Shown piece by piece: positions 7,106 through 15,362 of a stretch of 17,517 nucleotides of DNA. Origin of the DNA: Paraclostridium ghonii (GTDB lineage Bacteria > Bacillota > Clostridia > Peptostreptococcales > Peptostreptococcaceae); contig NZ_JAKEDR010000056.1 of the NCBI RefSeq assembly GCF_023653455.1, positions 1 to 17,517 on the forward strand, written 5' to 3'. A program made the translations under genes and the position numbers. The notes beneath the pieces were generated by a model. It had not been told where the DNA came from. It did not search any database and worked only from the letters and a program-made list of their open reading frames with translations. Numbering within the stretch: position 1 is the stretch's first letter; each line of letters starts with the position of its first letter.

Positions 7106-7546
7106 TTACATACTTTTACTAACTTTATTCCCACAGCATACACAAAACTTTGAATCTTCTCTTATATCACTCGAGCAAAATTCACAAATCTCACATTCAA
7201 CTTCTTCTTCTATTTTTTTGCCACATTGACTGCAAAATTTACCATTATCGTTTAAAGTATTTCCACACTCACACTTTATGTTATTTTTAGATTGTATTTT
7301 TTTAAGTTTTAAATTTGATTCATATATAATCTTATCAAGTTCAATCATACTGTCAAACAAATTAACAAGATTTTCTTGAGTTACTTCTTCTTTCCTAACC
7401 ATTTCATAAAGCTTTACCCCTGCACTAACAAAAACTATTGCTTTTTCTTTTTGTGCTTTTTCTATTTCTATATTTAATTTATTTTTTTCCTTTAAATTTT
7501 CTAGTGATAATTTATTCTTATTTATAGTAGATTTTATATTATTCAT
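7106..7546 (-). CDS. Coiled-coil protein with two C-terminal zinc ribbons, function unknown
   Basis: A soluble protein of 146 residues that I cannot assign. Residues 5-35 are highly charged and helical, probably coiled coil; 36-90 continue as helices; two zinc-ribbon units follow. The first uses C92, C94, C105 and C108, with an unusual one-residue gap in its first pair (C-E-C-G). The second uses C121, C124, C135 and C138, with an extra C118 and C137 nearby. Two C-terminal zinc ribbons suggest protein or nucleic acid contacts. It starts 9 bases after the membrane zinc-ribbon gene: the sequence TAGGAG shares bases between that gene's stop and this gene's Shine-Dalgarno, so the two are translationally coupled and probably act together. 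A hairpin at 7083-7098 follows the stop but lacks a U-run. Confidence 0.8.
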   Translation of the reverse strand: MNNIKSTINKNKLSLENLKEKNKLNIEIEKAQKEKAIVFVSAGVKLYEMVRKEEVTQENLVNLFDSMIELDKIIYESNLKLKKIQSKNNIKCECGNTLNDNGKFCSQCGKKIEEEVECEICEFCSSDIREDSKFCVCCGNKVSKSM

Positions 7547-7555
7547 CGTTTTCTC

Positions 7556-8908
7556 CTATTCCTTATTTAACTTGTATCCTAAACTAAGTATTATATAACT
7601 ATATATAAATGATATAACTAACCCAATAATAGTACTTGAGCCTATATATGAATACATATCATAGTTTTTAATATCTAATAAAGTCAAGCTTCCACTTGTA
7701 TCTATCTTACTTAGAAAAATAGTACCCGCTATTACTATAGAGTATACTAAGCTAAAATATTTTACATACTTTTTATCATTTACTTTATTTTTAATATCAT
7801 ATCCAGATACTATTAAGATAACTATGTTTAAAAGCATAATAGCATACACTAATAAAATTATACTATCATTTAAATAAAGATTTATATCACTTATATTAAA
7901 TATAGATATTAAAACATGCCCTACCCTTACAGGAATTAAATTAATAAAATGTAGTAAATATAAAGCAAGTTGTGGATATGTTATTGCTCCGTTTACTCCA
8001 CTATTGCTTAAAAATACTTTATTGAAAAACAAACCAAAAACTATTAGTACTAATATTAGCACATACATTAAAGCAATAGTTTTTAAAGCTTTATTGATAA
8101 TATTAAAATCTTTTTTACTACATTTAATTTTATTAAATAAAACTATATATATAGGAATGAAAGATATTATAATCCCATTTAAAACACTTCTTATAAAGCT
8201 ATATTTAATAACTACAGACATAGTATAGTATTCTTCCATAGAAAAGTTAATAATTCGTTTTCCTAGTATTGAAATAAATCCTAAAAGTAGTCCATAAATT
8301 AAACTTAGCATAAAAGACTCTTTAATCACATTCTGATTTTTCAAAGATTCCTTTTTTATAAAAAACATACTAGAAATTCCTATTACTATAAAAGGAAGTA
8401 TTAGTACACTAATTAAACTCATACTTATATCTATATTTCCCACCCCTATGATAGAAGATGAAGCTACCTTTATAGGAACTAGATTCAATCCTAAAATTAT
8501 ATTAAATATATTTAAAAATTGATTTACTTGCAGTCCAGTTATACTCATAAAAAGTTTTATCCATATAGACACTATAAACAATACAAAAATAGAAAATGCT
8601 GGAACAATAATTCTCCTTTTGATATCAATACTACTTATCAGCATTATTAATTTTTCTTTTATATCTAAATCCTTATCTACTACATTGAACGAATTTAAAA
8701 TTTTGCTATTTTCTTTTATACTAATTAATTCATTTCCACATTCCTTACAGTATAAATGCAAACTATCATAAAATTCATCACACTTGATACATTTTTTTTC
8801 ATAACTTAATTTAATTGAGTCAATTTCTATTTTAGATAAATCACGTCCACCTAAATCACAATAATTTTTATGATTTGAAAATTTTAAGTCACTATTTTCA
8901 TTATTCAT
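7556..8908 (-). CDS. Multi-span membrane protein with N-terminal zinc ribbon, function unknown
   Basis: Predicted 450-residue integral membrane protein of unknown function. The N-terminal cytoplasmic part has one complete zinc ribbon (C40, C43, C54, C57). It is preceded by a segment at 16-24 (YCDLGGRDL) that looks like a decayed ribbon, with a single Cys17. About nine or ten hydrophobic spans follow from residue 100 to the end. Two parts look related: NIILGLNLVPIKVA (136-149) and LYLLHFINLIPVRVG (316-330), each followed by a polar stretch and a long span. This suggests an internal duplication. I chose ATG at 8908 because GGAGG lies 6 bases upstream; an in-frame ATG 18 codons earlier lies inside a hairpin and has no such site. 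It is coupled to the next zinc-ribbon gene. Membrane proteins with an N-terminal zinc ribbon are common in Firmicutes and mostly uncharacterised. Confidence 0.8.
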   Translation of the reverse strand: MNNENSDLKFSNHKNYCDLGGRDLSKIEIDSIKLSYEKKCIKCDEFYDSLHLYCKECGNELISIKENSKILNSFNVVDKDLDIKEKLIMLISSIDIKRRIIVPAFSIFVLFIVSIWIKLFMSITGLQVNQFLNIFNIILGLNLVPIKVASSSIIGVGNIDISMSLISVLILPFIVIGISSMFFIKKESLKNQNVIKESFMLSLIYGLLLGFISILGKRIINFSMEEYYTMSVVIKYSFIRSVLNGIIISFIPIYIVLFNKIKCSKKDFNIINKALKTIALMYVLILVLIVFGLFFNKVFLSNSGVNGAITYPQLALYLLHFINLIPVRVGHVLISIFNISDINLYLNDSIILLVYAIMLLNIVILIVSGYDIKNKVNDKKYVKYFSLVYSIVIAGTIFLSKIDTSGSLTLLDIKNYDMYSYIGSSTIIGLVISFIYSYIILSLGYKLNKE

Positions 8909-8927
8909 ACTTTTCCTCCATACTTTA

Positions 8928-8956
8928 AATAGCCTTAAGATAATCTTAAGGCTATT
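8928..8956 (-). terminator. 13-bp perfect hairpin between the Nif3-like gene and the zinc-ribbon operon
   Basis: AATAGCCTTAAGA and its exact complement flank a 3-base loop. It begins about 9 bases after the Nif3-like stop. On the minus strand it is followed by TTAAAG, so the U-run is weak: termination may be partial, or it may be a 5' stabilising stem for the downstream mRNA. A GGAGG ribosome binding site follows it closely. Confidence 0.5.
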
Positions 8957-8964
8957 AATCATAA

Positions 8965-10062
8965 CTATATTATATCAAAAGGATTTAAATTTACACTACT
9001 TTTTATAATGACTATATCAAATTCATCATTTATATAGTCAAACATTATATCTGAAAATACTTTTTCCGTATCAAAATGTCCGCAATCAATAACTTTCATT
9101 CCCATATCCAAAGTATCTTGGGCATCATGATATTTCATATCTCCAGTTATTAAAACATCACAACCTGATTTGTAAGCCTTTTTTACCATATCGGCACCTG
9201 AACCTGTAACTATGGCAATTTTAGATACAAAATCATTGAGTTCTCCTACTACCCTTAAGTGCTCTATATCTAATTTATCTTTAAGTATCATACCTAAATC
9301 TTTAAATTTCATATTACATTTAAGTTTTCCATACCTTCCAAGTCCTACAGCTTCACCCTTGTTCTCTAATTTGTACAAATCATATGCTACTTCTTCATAC
9401 GGATGAGCTTTAGTCATACCACTAATAACTTTATCTAATATTTTTTGAGGAACTATAGTTTCTATTTTTACTTCATGAACACTTTCTAGAGCTCCAGTCT
9501 CTCCAATATATGGATTAGCTCCATCACATGGCTTAAATCTGCCCTCGCCTTCAGTGCTGAATGAGCACTCTTTATAGTTTCCTAAATGTCCAGCTCCAGA
9601 ATTTCCTAAAGCTATTCTCACATCGTCTATATGTGTTTTGGGTACATATACAGCTAACTTATATAGATTTTCACTATTAGTTTTATCTAAAATTTTTACA
9701 TTTTCAAGTTCTAACATATCTACAAAATAATCATTTAGTCCATCAAAAGCTATATCAAAATTAGTGTGCATAGAGTATATAGATATATTATTCTTTATTA
9801 ATTTATGTATTAACTTTCCTTTTAAATCTAAAGTTGTAACTTTTTGCATTTTAGAAAATATAAACGGATGATGAGTTATTATTAAATCTACATTTTTATC
9901 TATAGCTTCATCTACAACTTTTTCATTAGCTTCTAGACAAACCATAATTTTTTTTACTTCACTTTCAAAATCTCCTACTATAAGTCCTACATTATCCCAA
10001 TCATATGCTAAATTAAGTGGATACTTTTGTTCTATTTTTTTTATAAAACTTTTAAGTTTCAT
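8965..10062 (-). CDS. Nif3-like dinuclear metal center protein (YqfO/DUF34 family)
   Basis: A 365-residue member of the Nif3/DUF34 family, which form toroidal hexamers with a two-metal site. Their function is still debated; the 'GTP cyclohydrolase 1 type 2' label in databases is weakly founded. Metal-site motifs are present: ITHHPFIF (H64, H65), MHTNFD (D103), and C-terminal GDMKYHDAQD and VIDCGHFDTEK. The length shows the long form with a PII-like domain inserted between the two halves (about residues 130-235, including the GxGRF and PYIGE-like stretch and HPYEEVAYDLY). ATG at 10062 abuts the trmK stop (TAA then ATG, no gap), and AAGGAG lies inside the end of trmK, so the two are translationally coupled. 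The trmK-nif3 pairing is widespread in Firmicutes. Confidence 0.9.
   Translation of the reverse strand: MKLKSFIKKIEQKYPLNLAYDWDNVGLIVGDFESEVKKIMVCLEANEKVVDEAIDKNVDLIITHHPFIFSKMQKVTTLDLKGKLIHKLIKNNISIYSMHTNFDIAFDGLNDYFVDMLELENVKILDKTNSENLYKLAVYVPKTHIDDVRIALGNSGAGHLGNYKECSFSTEGEGRFKPCDGANPYIGETGALESVHEVKIETIVPQKILDKVISGMTKAHPYEEVAYDLYKLENKGEAVGLGRYGKLKCNMKFKDLGMILKDKLDIEHLRVVGELNDFVSKIAIVTGSGADMVKKAYKSGCDVLITGDMKYHDAQDTLDMGMKVIDCGHFDTEKVFSDIMFDYINDEFDIVIIKSSVNLNPFDII
8969..8977 (-). promoter_or_regulatory. Possible extended -10 promoter of the zinc-ribbon operon
   Basis: The minus strand reads TGATATAAT, identical to the fbp extended -10 element, within the last codons of the Nif3-like gene. 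The -35 region is poor. Transcription would start near 8962, putting the 8928-8956 hairpin at the very 5' end of the mRNA. Confidence 0.4.
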
Positions 10063-10749
10063 TTATACCAGCTCCTTAAGTTTTTCTATAACTTTTACAG
10101 TTTCTTTTCTCTTAGCTTCTATAGATTCTCCACTTTTACCTTCTAATTTTTTTATTATATTTTCGTATGCATTTATTTTTTTATTTATAAATTCAACCAA
10201 TAATTCATCTTTATTTTCTATAAGTTTATTTGGCACCTCATAGTATATTTTATCCCTAACTTCTGTTTGTTTACCAGTATATTTAGCCTCTATTATTTCG
10301 TATATTCTAAAGTCCTCTTTTACTAATAATTCATTTATAACTTCATATCCATTTTCATAAAGATATTTTCTAAGTTCACTTTGCGCCTGCATTGGTTGTA
10401 ATATAAGTTTTTGAGCATTTTGAGCCACGATTTTTTTTGCTTCCAACAACTCACTTATAAGTATACCTCCCATACCAGCTATTATAATTTGATCTACTTC
10501 ATTCTCATTTAAAACTTCAATACCAGACCCTAGCCTTAAGTCTACTTTATCTTCTAATTTATTATGTCTAACTTCTTTTTTAGCATTCTCTAAAGGTCCT
10601 TTATTTACATCTGCTAATATAGCAAAGTCTATTTTTTTGTTTTTAAGAAGGTAAACAGGTATATATCCATGATCCGTTCCAATATCTGCAACTTTTTTAC
10701 CTTCATCTACGAGACTTGCTATCTTTAATAATCTATCTGTTAATCTCAA
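10063..10749 (-). CDS. trmK: tRNA (adenine(22)-N1)-methyltransferase TrmK
   Basis: Methylates N1 of adenine 22 in tRNA using S-adenosylmethionine. A Rossmann-type methyltransferase with motif I VADIGTDHGYIP (about residues 20-31), an acidic motif II in ILADVNKGPLENA, IIIAGMGGILISELL, and LILQPMQAQSELRKYL followed by NGYEVINELLVKEDFRIYEII. These define the TrmK/YqfN family. The C-terminal part is a helical coiled region. I chose TTG at 10749 (228 residues) because AAAGGA lies 9 bases upstream and the product begins MRLTDRL, as family members do. An in-frame ATG at 10767 would add six residues but has no real Shine-Dalgarno. It follows the rpoD terminator, so it relies on read-through or on a weak promoter I cannot identify, and is coupled to the Nif3-like gene. 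Confidence 0.9.
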   Translation of the reverse strand: MRLTDRLLKIASLVDEGKKVADIGTDHGYIPVYLLKNKKIDFAILADVNKGPLENAKKEVRHNKLEDKVDLRLGSGIEVLNENEVDQIIIAGMGGILISELLEAKKIVAQNAQKLILQPMQAQSELRKYLYENGYEVINELLVKEDFRIYEIIEAKYTGKQTEVRDKIYYEVPNKLIENKDELLVEFINKKINAYENIIKKLEGKSGESIEAKRKETVKVIEKLKELV

Positions 10750-10784
10750 TTTTTGTCGTCCTTTCATATATCTTTTGTATACAT

Positions 10785-10813
10785 AAAAATTCGCCTATAA
10801 TAGACGAATTTTT
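10785..10813 (-). terminator. Rho-independent terminator after rpoD
   Basis: On the minus strand AAATTCG, a mismatch, CTA, a short loop, TAG and CGAATTTTT form a stem of about 10-12 pairs with T-runs on both sides. It follows the rpoD stop by 3 bases. The symmetric A and T flanks would let it work on either strand. Confidence 0.75.
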
Positions 10814-10816
10814 TTA

Positions 10817-11992
10817 CTAATCTAAATAATCTCTAAGCTTTTTAGATCTACTTGGATGTCTTAATTTTCTTAAAGCTTTAGCTTCTATTTGTCTTATTCT
10901 CTCTCTCGTTACATCGAATTCTTTACCTACTTCTTCAAGAGTTCTAGCACGTCCATCTTCTAATCCAAATCTCAGTTTTAAAACTTTTTGTTCTCTTTCA
11001 TTTAATGACCCTAAAACTTCTTCTATTTGTTCTTTTAATAAAGAATATGCTGCAGCTTCTGCTGGAGCAGGAGCATCATCATCTGGTATAAAGTCTCCTA
11101 AATGACTATCTTCTTCTTCTCCTATAGGAGTTTCTAAAGATACTGGGTCTTGAGCAATCTTCATAATTTCTCTAACTTTATCTTCTGTCATATCCATTTC
11201 TTTTGCAATTTCTTCAGGTTTTGGATCTCTACCTAGTTCCTGTAATAATTGTCTAGAAACTCTTATTAATTTATTTATAGTTTCAACCATATGAACAGGT
11301 ATTCTTATAGTTCTAGCTTGGTCTGCTATTGCACGAGTTATGGCCTGTCTTATCCACCATGTAGCATAAGTACTAAACTTAAATCCTTTTGTGTAGTCAA
11401 ACTTTTCAACAGCTTTTATAAGACCTAAGTTACCCTCTTGTATTAAATCTAAAAATAGCATTCCTCTTCCAACATATCTTTTTGCTATACTTACAACAAG
11501 TCTTAAGTTAGCTTCAACTAACCTTTGTTTTGCTATTTCATCGCCTTCATGCATTCTTCTTGCAAGTTCAGATTCTTCATGAGGCTTAAGCAAAGGTATT
11601 TTACCTATTTCTTTTAAATACATTCTAACTGGGTCATCTATACTTATACCTTTAGGAAGAGTTAAATCTATTTGCTCAATCTCCATAGTATTTTCTTCTT
11701 TAGATAAATCATCGTCTATACTATCATCTATATCTATACTTGAGATATCTAAGTCCTCTGATGAAGTAAACTCTATATCTGCATCAGCTTTTTCTTCTTT
11801 CTTTTGTATTACTTCTATGCCTAAATTACCTAGTGTCTCATATAAATTTTCTACTTGATCTTTATCTAGTTCCGTTTCTGAGAAAGCTTCCATTATTTCC
11901 ATAAGTGTAAGACTTCCTTGTTTTTTTCCTTTTTCTATAAGCGATTTTGCTGTTACTCTTTTAGATTCTTTCTTTGGTGTTTTAGTTTCCAT
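10817..11992 (-). CDS. rpoD: Primary RNA polymerase sigma factor RpoD (SigA)
   Basis: Housekeeping sigma-70 factor that directs RNA polymerase to -10/-35 promoters. In 391 residues it shows region 1.1 (about 15-62), an Asp/Glu-rich linker (66-106), region 1.2 ([16 protein letters not shown], 120-135), and region 2 ([20 protein letters not shown] to RIPVHM, 163-235) with the [15 protein letters not shown] promoter-melting and -10 helix. Region 3 (236-300) is followed by region 4 with the [20 protein letters not shown] helix-turn-helix (354-373) that reads the -35 box. There is no large non-conserved insert, as usual in Firmicutes. ATG at 11992 is preceded by GGGAGG 8 bases upstream. It lies 18 bases after dnaG and is co-transcribed with it, the classical dnaG-rpoD arrangement, with rpsU absent here. 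Confidence 0.98.
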   Translation of the reverse strand: METKTPKKESKRVTAKSLIEKGKKQGSLTLMEIMEAFSETELDKDQVENLYETLGNLGIEVIQKKEEKADADIEFTSSEDLDISSIDIDDSIDDDLSKEENTMEIEQIDLTLPKGISIDDPVRMYLKEIGKIPLLKPHEESELARRMHEGDEIAKQRLVEANLRLVVSIAKRYVGRGMLFLDLIQEGNLGLIKAVEKFDYTKGFKFSTYATWWIRQAITRAIADQARTIRIPVHMVETINKLIRVSRQLLQELGRDPKPEEIAKEMDMTEDKVREIMKIAQDPVSLETPIGEEEDSHLGDFIPDDDAPAPAEAAAYSLLKEQIEEVLGSLNEREQKVLKLRFGLEDGRARTLEEVGKEFDVTRERIRQIEAKALRKLRHPSRSKKLRDYLD

Positions 11993-12010
11993 ACGTCAGC
12001 CTCCCTTCCT

Positions 12011-13828
12011 TTATATATTCTGTAACATCTTTCTTAGTTCAACTATCTTTATAGCAATTTCCATAACTTGTACATCTACCTCTTTCGCATTTGAATTATC
12101 ATTAGACTTTCCATTTTCTAATTCTTTTTGCTTCTTCAATAAATTACCTATATCATTTTGAAGCTTATTTCTTTTTACTTTTTTAACTATTTCTTCTATA
12201 CTCTTTTTATCAGCAAGATTAATATTTTCTATCTTCATATTATACAAATTCAAAAGATAATTTTCGGATAAGTTTAAACTTTTCAATTTGTCAATAGTTA
12301 TTTTATCCAATTCTTCATTTTTCATTATAAATTTTAAAATTTCTTTATTTTCATTTAATGTAAAATCATTTTCATCCAATTTTAAAATTAATGATTTTCT
12401 TATTTCTTTCTCTTCTAGAAGCAATCTTACTAATGTTCTTTCTATAATTTCATTACCATTATTTATTATAGTTGGTCTTTTATATGCATTTTTATCTATT
12501 TGAACATGTTTGTCATTTTTAAACTTTGGATTATAATTAGATTTGTAATTCTTACCATAGACTTCCTTTTTTAAAGATTCTACACTTATTTTACTTTCAG
12601 AACTCAAAAAGTTAATATAATAATCTATATCAAGTGGACTTTTTAAAGTTTTTATTATTCTTGTAGATTCTTTAGTAAACTTTAATCGCTCTTCATCCTT
12701 TGATAAATTATAATTTTGCTTACACTTAATTATTTTATATCTAATATAATGAATAGCTTCTCCGACAGATTTTTGATATTCTAAAAGACCATACTTTCTG
12801 ATAAACTCATCTGGATCTTTTACATCCCTTAAATTCAATACTTTAACATTTATACCTACACTAGTTAATATATCTACAGCTCTTAATGTGGCCTTGACCC
12901 CTGCATCGTCAGAATCATAAGAAATTATAACTGTATCTACATATCTTTTTAATAAGTTCCCTTGGTCTACTGTAAGGGCTGTACCAAGCGTAGCACATAC
13001 ATTTCTTATTCCATATTGATACAATGATATTAAGTCCATATATCCTTCTACTAGAATTAAAGTTCTATCAGTTATATTTTTCCTAGCAAAGTTTAGACCA
13101 TATAAATTATACTTTTTATTAAAAGCTAATGTGTCTGGTGAATTTAAATATTTAGGAAGAGAATCATCAAGAACTCTACCTCCAAATCCTATAACATTAC
13201 CTCTATAATCAAAAATTGGAAATATCACTCTATTTATAAATCTATCATAGTATTTATTCCCTTCTTTTTTATATGTAACGAGTCCACATTCAACAAGTGT
13301 GTCTTTACCATAACCTTTACTAATTAAATAATCCATAAGATCAGTCCAGGCTTTAGGTGCATATCCTAAGCCAAACTTCTTTATGATTTTATCATCAAGA
13401 CCTCGATTTCTTAAATACTCATATCCATAATTTTTTTCCTTAATTAAATTGGAAAAATAATATCTGGCAGCTTCTGTATTTATGTCTTGAATTTTTTTTA
13501 TTTTTTCCATCCTAATTTTTGATTGCTCATCCATATTTGTGTTTATTTCTATTCCACACTCTTTAGCTAACAGTTTGACTGCATCCATAAAATCAAGATT
13601 TTCTATTTTCATAACGAAGTTTATTACATCTCCACCTTCTCCACATCCAAAGCATTTATATATTTGCTTTGATGTATTTATGTAAAACGAAGGCGTTTTT
13701 TCCCCATGAAATGGGCATAATCCTTTGTAGTTTATTCCCGATTGCTGTACTTTAATGTAGCCTGATATTACCTTCACTATATCAGATCTAGATTTAATTT
13801 CTTCTATTATATCTTTTATATCATTCAT
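12011..13828 (-). CDS. dnaG: DNA primase DnaG
   Basis: Makes the RNA primers for DNA replication and works with the replicative helicase. In 605 residues it has the N-terminal CHC2 zinc domain (C38, H41, C59, C62; CPFHGEKTPSF and KCFGCGEGGD), then the catalytic core with YLNSPDT (227-233). The Toprim fold has glutamate in VEGYMD (E261) and aspartates in YDSDDAG (D305, D307, D308) that bind metal. The last 170 or so residues are the poorly conserved helicase-binding domain, here Lys/Asn-rich. ATG at 13828 is preceded by AAGGTG 5 bases upstream. That site sits in a small hairpin (CACC-AGAA-GGTG, extended by ATTA/TAAT with one bulge), which might dampen its translation relative to rpoD. Two tandem promoters lie just upstream. 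Confidence 0.97.
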   Translation of the reverse strand: MNDIKDIIEEIKSRSDIVKVISGYIKVQQSGINYKGLCPFHGEKTPSFYINTSKQIYKCFGCGEGGDVINFVMKIENLDFMDAVKLLAKECGIEINTNMDEQSKIRMEKIKKIQDINTEAARYYFSNLIKEKNYGYEYLRNRGLDDKIIKKFGLGYAPKAWTDLMDYLISKGYGKDTLVECGLVTYKKEGNKYYDRFINRVIFPIFDYRGNVIGFGGRVLDDSLPKYLNSPDTLAFNKKYNLYGLNFARKNITDRTLILVEGYMDLISLYQYGIRNVCATLGTALTVDQGNLLKRYVDTVIISYDSDDAGVKATLRAVDILTSVGINVKVLNLRDVKDPDEFIRKYGLLEYQKSVGEAIHYIRYKIIKCKQNYNLSKDEERLKFTKESTRIIKTLKSPLDIDYYINFLSSESKISVESLKKEVYGKNYKSNYNPKFKNDKHVQIDKNAYKRPTIINNGNEIIERTLVRLLLEEKEIRKSLILKLDENDFTLNENKEILKFIMKNEELDKITIDKLKSLNLSENYLLNLYNMKIENINLADKKSIEEIVKKVKRNKLQNDIGNLLKKQKELENGKSNDNSNAKEVDVQVMEIAIKIVELRKMLQNI

Positions 13829-13864
13829 ATTATCACCTTCTGGTGTAATTTTTTTAACATTACT

Positions 13865-13892
13865 ATTTTACAACATATTAGAAATTTGTCAA
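13865..13892 (-). promoter_or_regulatory. Promoter 1 of dnaG-rpoD
   Basis: On the minus strand a perfect TTGACA (13892-13887) and TAAAAT (13870-13865) are separated by 16 bases, about 40 bases upstream of the dnaG ATG. This is the best -35 box in the window. Confidence 0.6.
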
Positions 13893-13898
13893 ATACTC

Positions 13899-13928
13899 AT
13901 TATACATAATTCGACTTTTTTTATTCAA
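13899..13928 (-). promoter_or_regulatory. Promoter 2 of dnaG-rpoD
   Basis: On the minus strand TTGAAT (13928-13923) and a perfect TATAAT (13904-13899) are separated by 18 bases. It lies directly upstream of promoter 1, giving tandem starts. Between it and the terminator at 14069-14096 the sequence is AT-rich, with nothing else I can name. Confidence 0.55.
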
Positions 13929-14068
13929 TTCCTTCTTTTTTTATCTAAATTTATTTTTTAATTTAATTTATTTAGTTATGATGCCTTATAAAAAAGTCTC
14001 ACTTTACTATTTTGTATAATTAATATAAATTCAATACTATTTTTTAAATTTTTATAAAATTCATTTTC

Positions 14069-14096
14069 AAAAAATAAAAGAGGCTTTAAGCCTCTT
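14069..14096 (-). terminator. Rho-independent terminator of the folate/aroF operon
   Basis: On the minus strand AAGAGGCTT and AAGCCTCTT form a perfect stem (14096-14088 with 14086-14078; a few central bases open as the loop), followed by TTATTTTTT. It lies 5 bases after the aroF stop and is the clearest intact terminator in the window. Confidence 0.88.
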
Positions 14097-14101
14097 AATC
14101 T

Positions 14102-14875
14102 CTATAAGTTTTTTATGCTTTTCATCAAATCTGTAAATTCTTCAAAATGAAGAGATTGAGGCCCATCTGATAGAGCTTCACTTGGATTTGGATGAACTTC
14201 AACCATTATGCCATCAGCACCTGCTGCTAGCGATGCTATAGACATAGGCTTAACTAAGTATCTAACTCCAGTTGCATGACTTGGATCTACGATAACTGGA
14301 AGATTTGTTTCTTTTTTTATTATAGGTACTGCCGCAATATCTAAAGTGTTTCTTGTATAATCATTATATGTTCTTATTCCTCTTTCACACATTATGATGT
14401 TATTATTCCCACCTATTGCTATATATTCAGCCGCTCCTATCCATTCTGTTATAGTAGAACTTATCCCTCTTTTTAGCATCACAGGCTTATCTTGCTTTCC
14501 TACCTCACTTAAAAGAGTAAAGTTTTGCATATTTCTAGATCCTATTTGAATTACATCAGCTACTTCATATAACTTTTCTAAATCTCTAGCATCCATAAGT
14601 TCAGTTATAACAGGCAAGTTTGTTTCTTTTTTTACAGCTTTTAAAATTTCTAATCCTTCTTCTTTTAATCCTTGAAAAGATTTTGGAGATGTTCTTGGTT
14701 TATAAGCTCCACCTCTTAATATATTAGCTCCATTTGACTTTATAAACTTAGCAGTTTCTAAAAGTTGTTCATAACTTTCTATAGCACAAGGACCAGCCAT
14801 TACAATTCTATCTTTTGGTATTTCTAATTCTTTAGTTATTTTTTTATTTAAATTTTTACTAAATAGATTCTTCAT
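14102..14875 (-). CDS. aroF: 3-Deoxy-7-phosphoheptulonate (DAHP) synthase
   Basis: Condenses phosphoenolpyruvate and erythrose 4-phosphate to DAHP, the first step to chorismate and the aromatic compounds. The 257 residues form a TIM barrel of the short type I-beta (AroG/KdsA-related) class: GPCAIES (28-34), [11 protein letters not shown] (54-64), [11 protein letters not shown] (135-145) and VDPSHATG (196-203). The expected metal ligands are present: C30, H200, E226 and D237. It has neither an N-terminal ferredoxin-like regulatory domain nor a chorismate mutase domain, so it is probably not feedback-inhibited through such a domain. A KDO-8-P synthase is less likely given the [11 protein letters not shown] form and a Gram-positive host. 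Its start overlaps the end of folK by 17 bases, with AAAGGAG upstream inside folK, so it is the last gene of the folate operon. Confidence 0.92.
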   Translation of the reverse strand: MKNLFSKNLNKKITKELEIPKDRIVMAGPCAIESYEQLLETAKFIKSNGANILRGGAYKPRTSPKSFQGLKEEGLEILKAVKKETNLPVITELMDARDLEKLYEVADVIQIGSRNMQNFTLLSEVGKQDKPVMLKRGISSTITEWIGAAEYIAIGGNNNIIMCERGIRTYNDYTRNTLDIAAVPIIKKETNLPVIVDPSHATGVRYLVKPMSIASLAAGADGIMVEVHPNPSEALSDGPQSLHFEEFTDLMKSIKNL

Positions 14876-15362
14876 TACCTATAAACTCCTTTACTTCTTC
14901 TCTTTCCTCAGTCGTCAAAGATTTTAGGTATTCATTTATACTTATATTATCTATTTTTAGTTTATCATTTAAATCTATAAGCGGTATCAATACAAATGCT
15001 CTTTCCTTTATTCTCGGATGAGGAATCTCTAAATTTTCTTCTTGTAAAATTATATCATTAAAAAATAATATATCAACATCTATTGTTCTTGGCCCCCACC
15101 TGATTATTCTTTCTCTATTTAAATCTTTCTCCACACCTTGACAAACTTTTAAAAGTTCATTCGGATTTAGACTTGTATCTATTTCAATACACAGGTTTAA
15201 AAAATCTGCTTGGTTTTTATACCCCCAAGCTTTTGTTTCATAAAGTTTTGACTTTTTAGTTATATTTATATTGAGATTAGAGTTTAAAATTTTCAAAGCT
15301 TCATTTATATAGTTTAGCCTATCTCCTATATTGGTTCCTAAACCTAAATAAGACTTATTCAT
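14859..15362 (-). CDS. folK: 2-Amino-4-hydroxy-6-hydroxymethyldihydropteridine pyrophosphokinase
   Basis: Transfers pyrophosphate from ATP to 6-hydroxymethyl-7,8-dihydropterin, making the substrate of FolP. The 167 residues show the HPPK signatures: [15 protein letters not shown] at the start, [16 protein letters not shown] (about 42-57), [12 protein letters not shown] (about 91-102) with the two metal-binding aspartates, and [16 protein letters not shown] (about 113-128). It is a stand-alone enzyme rather than fused to FolB or FolP. It overlaps folB by 8 bases and the DAHP synthase gene by 17, so translation is tightly coupled. The ATG at 15362 follows AGGAGA-like bases within the end of folB. 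Confidence 0.95.
   Translation of the reverse strand: MNKSYLGLGTNIGDRLNYINEALKILNSNLNINITKKSKLYETKAWGYKNQADFLNLCIEIDTSLNPNELLKVCQGVEKDLNRERIIRWGPRTIDVDILFFNDIILQEENLEIPHPRIKERAFVLIPLIDLNDKLKIDNISINEYLKSLTTEEREEVKEFIGNEESI

Noticed and set aside
8004..8228. Plus-strand open frame within the membrane zinc-ribbon gene (74 codons)
   Set aside because: It is a shadow of a hydrophobic, AT-rich coding region on the other strand, with no independent start signals.
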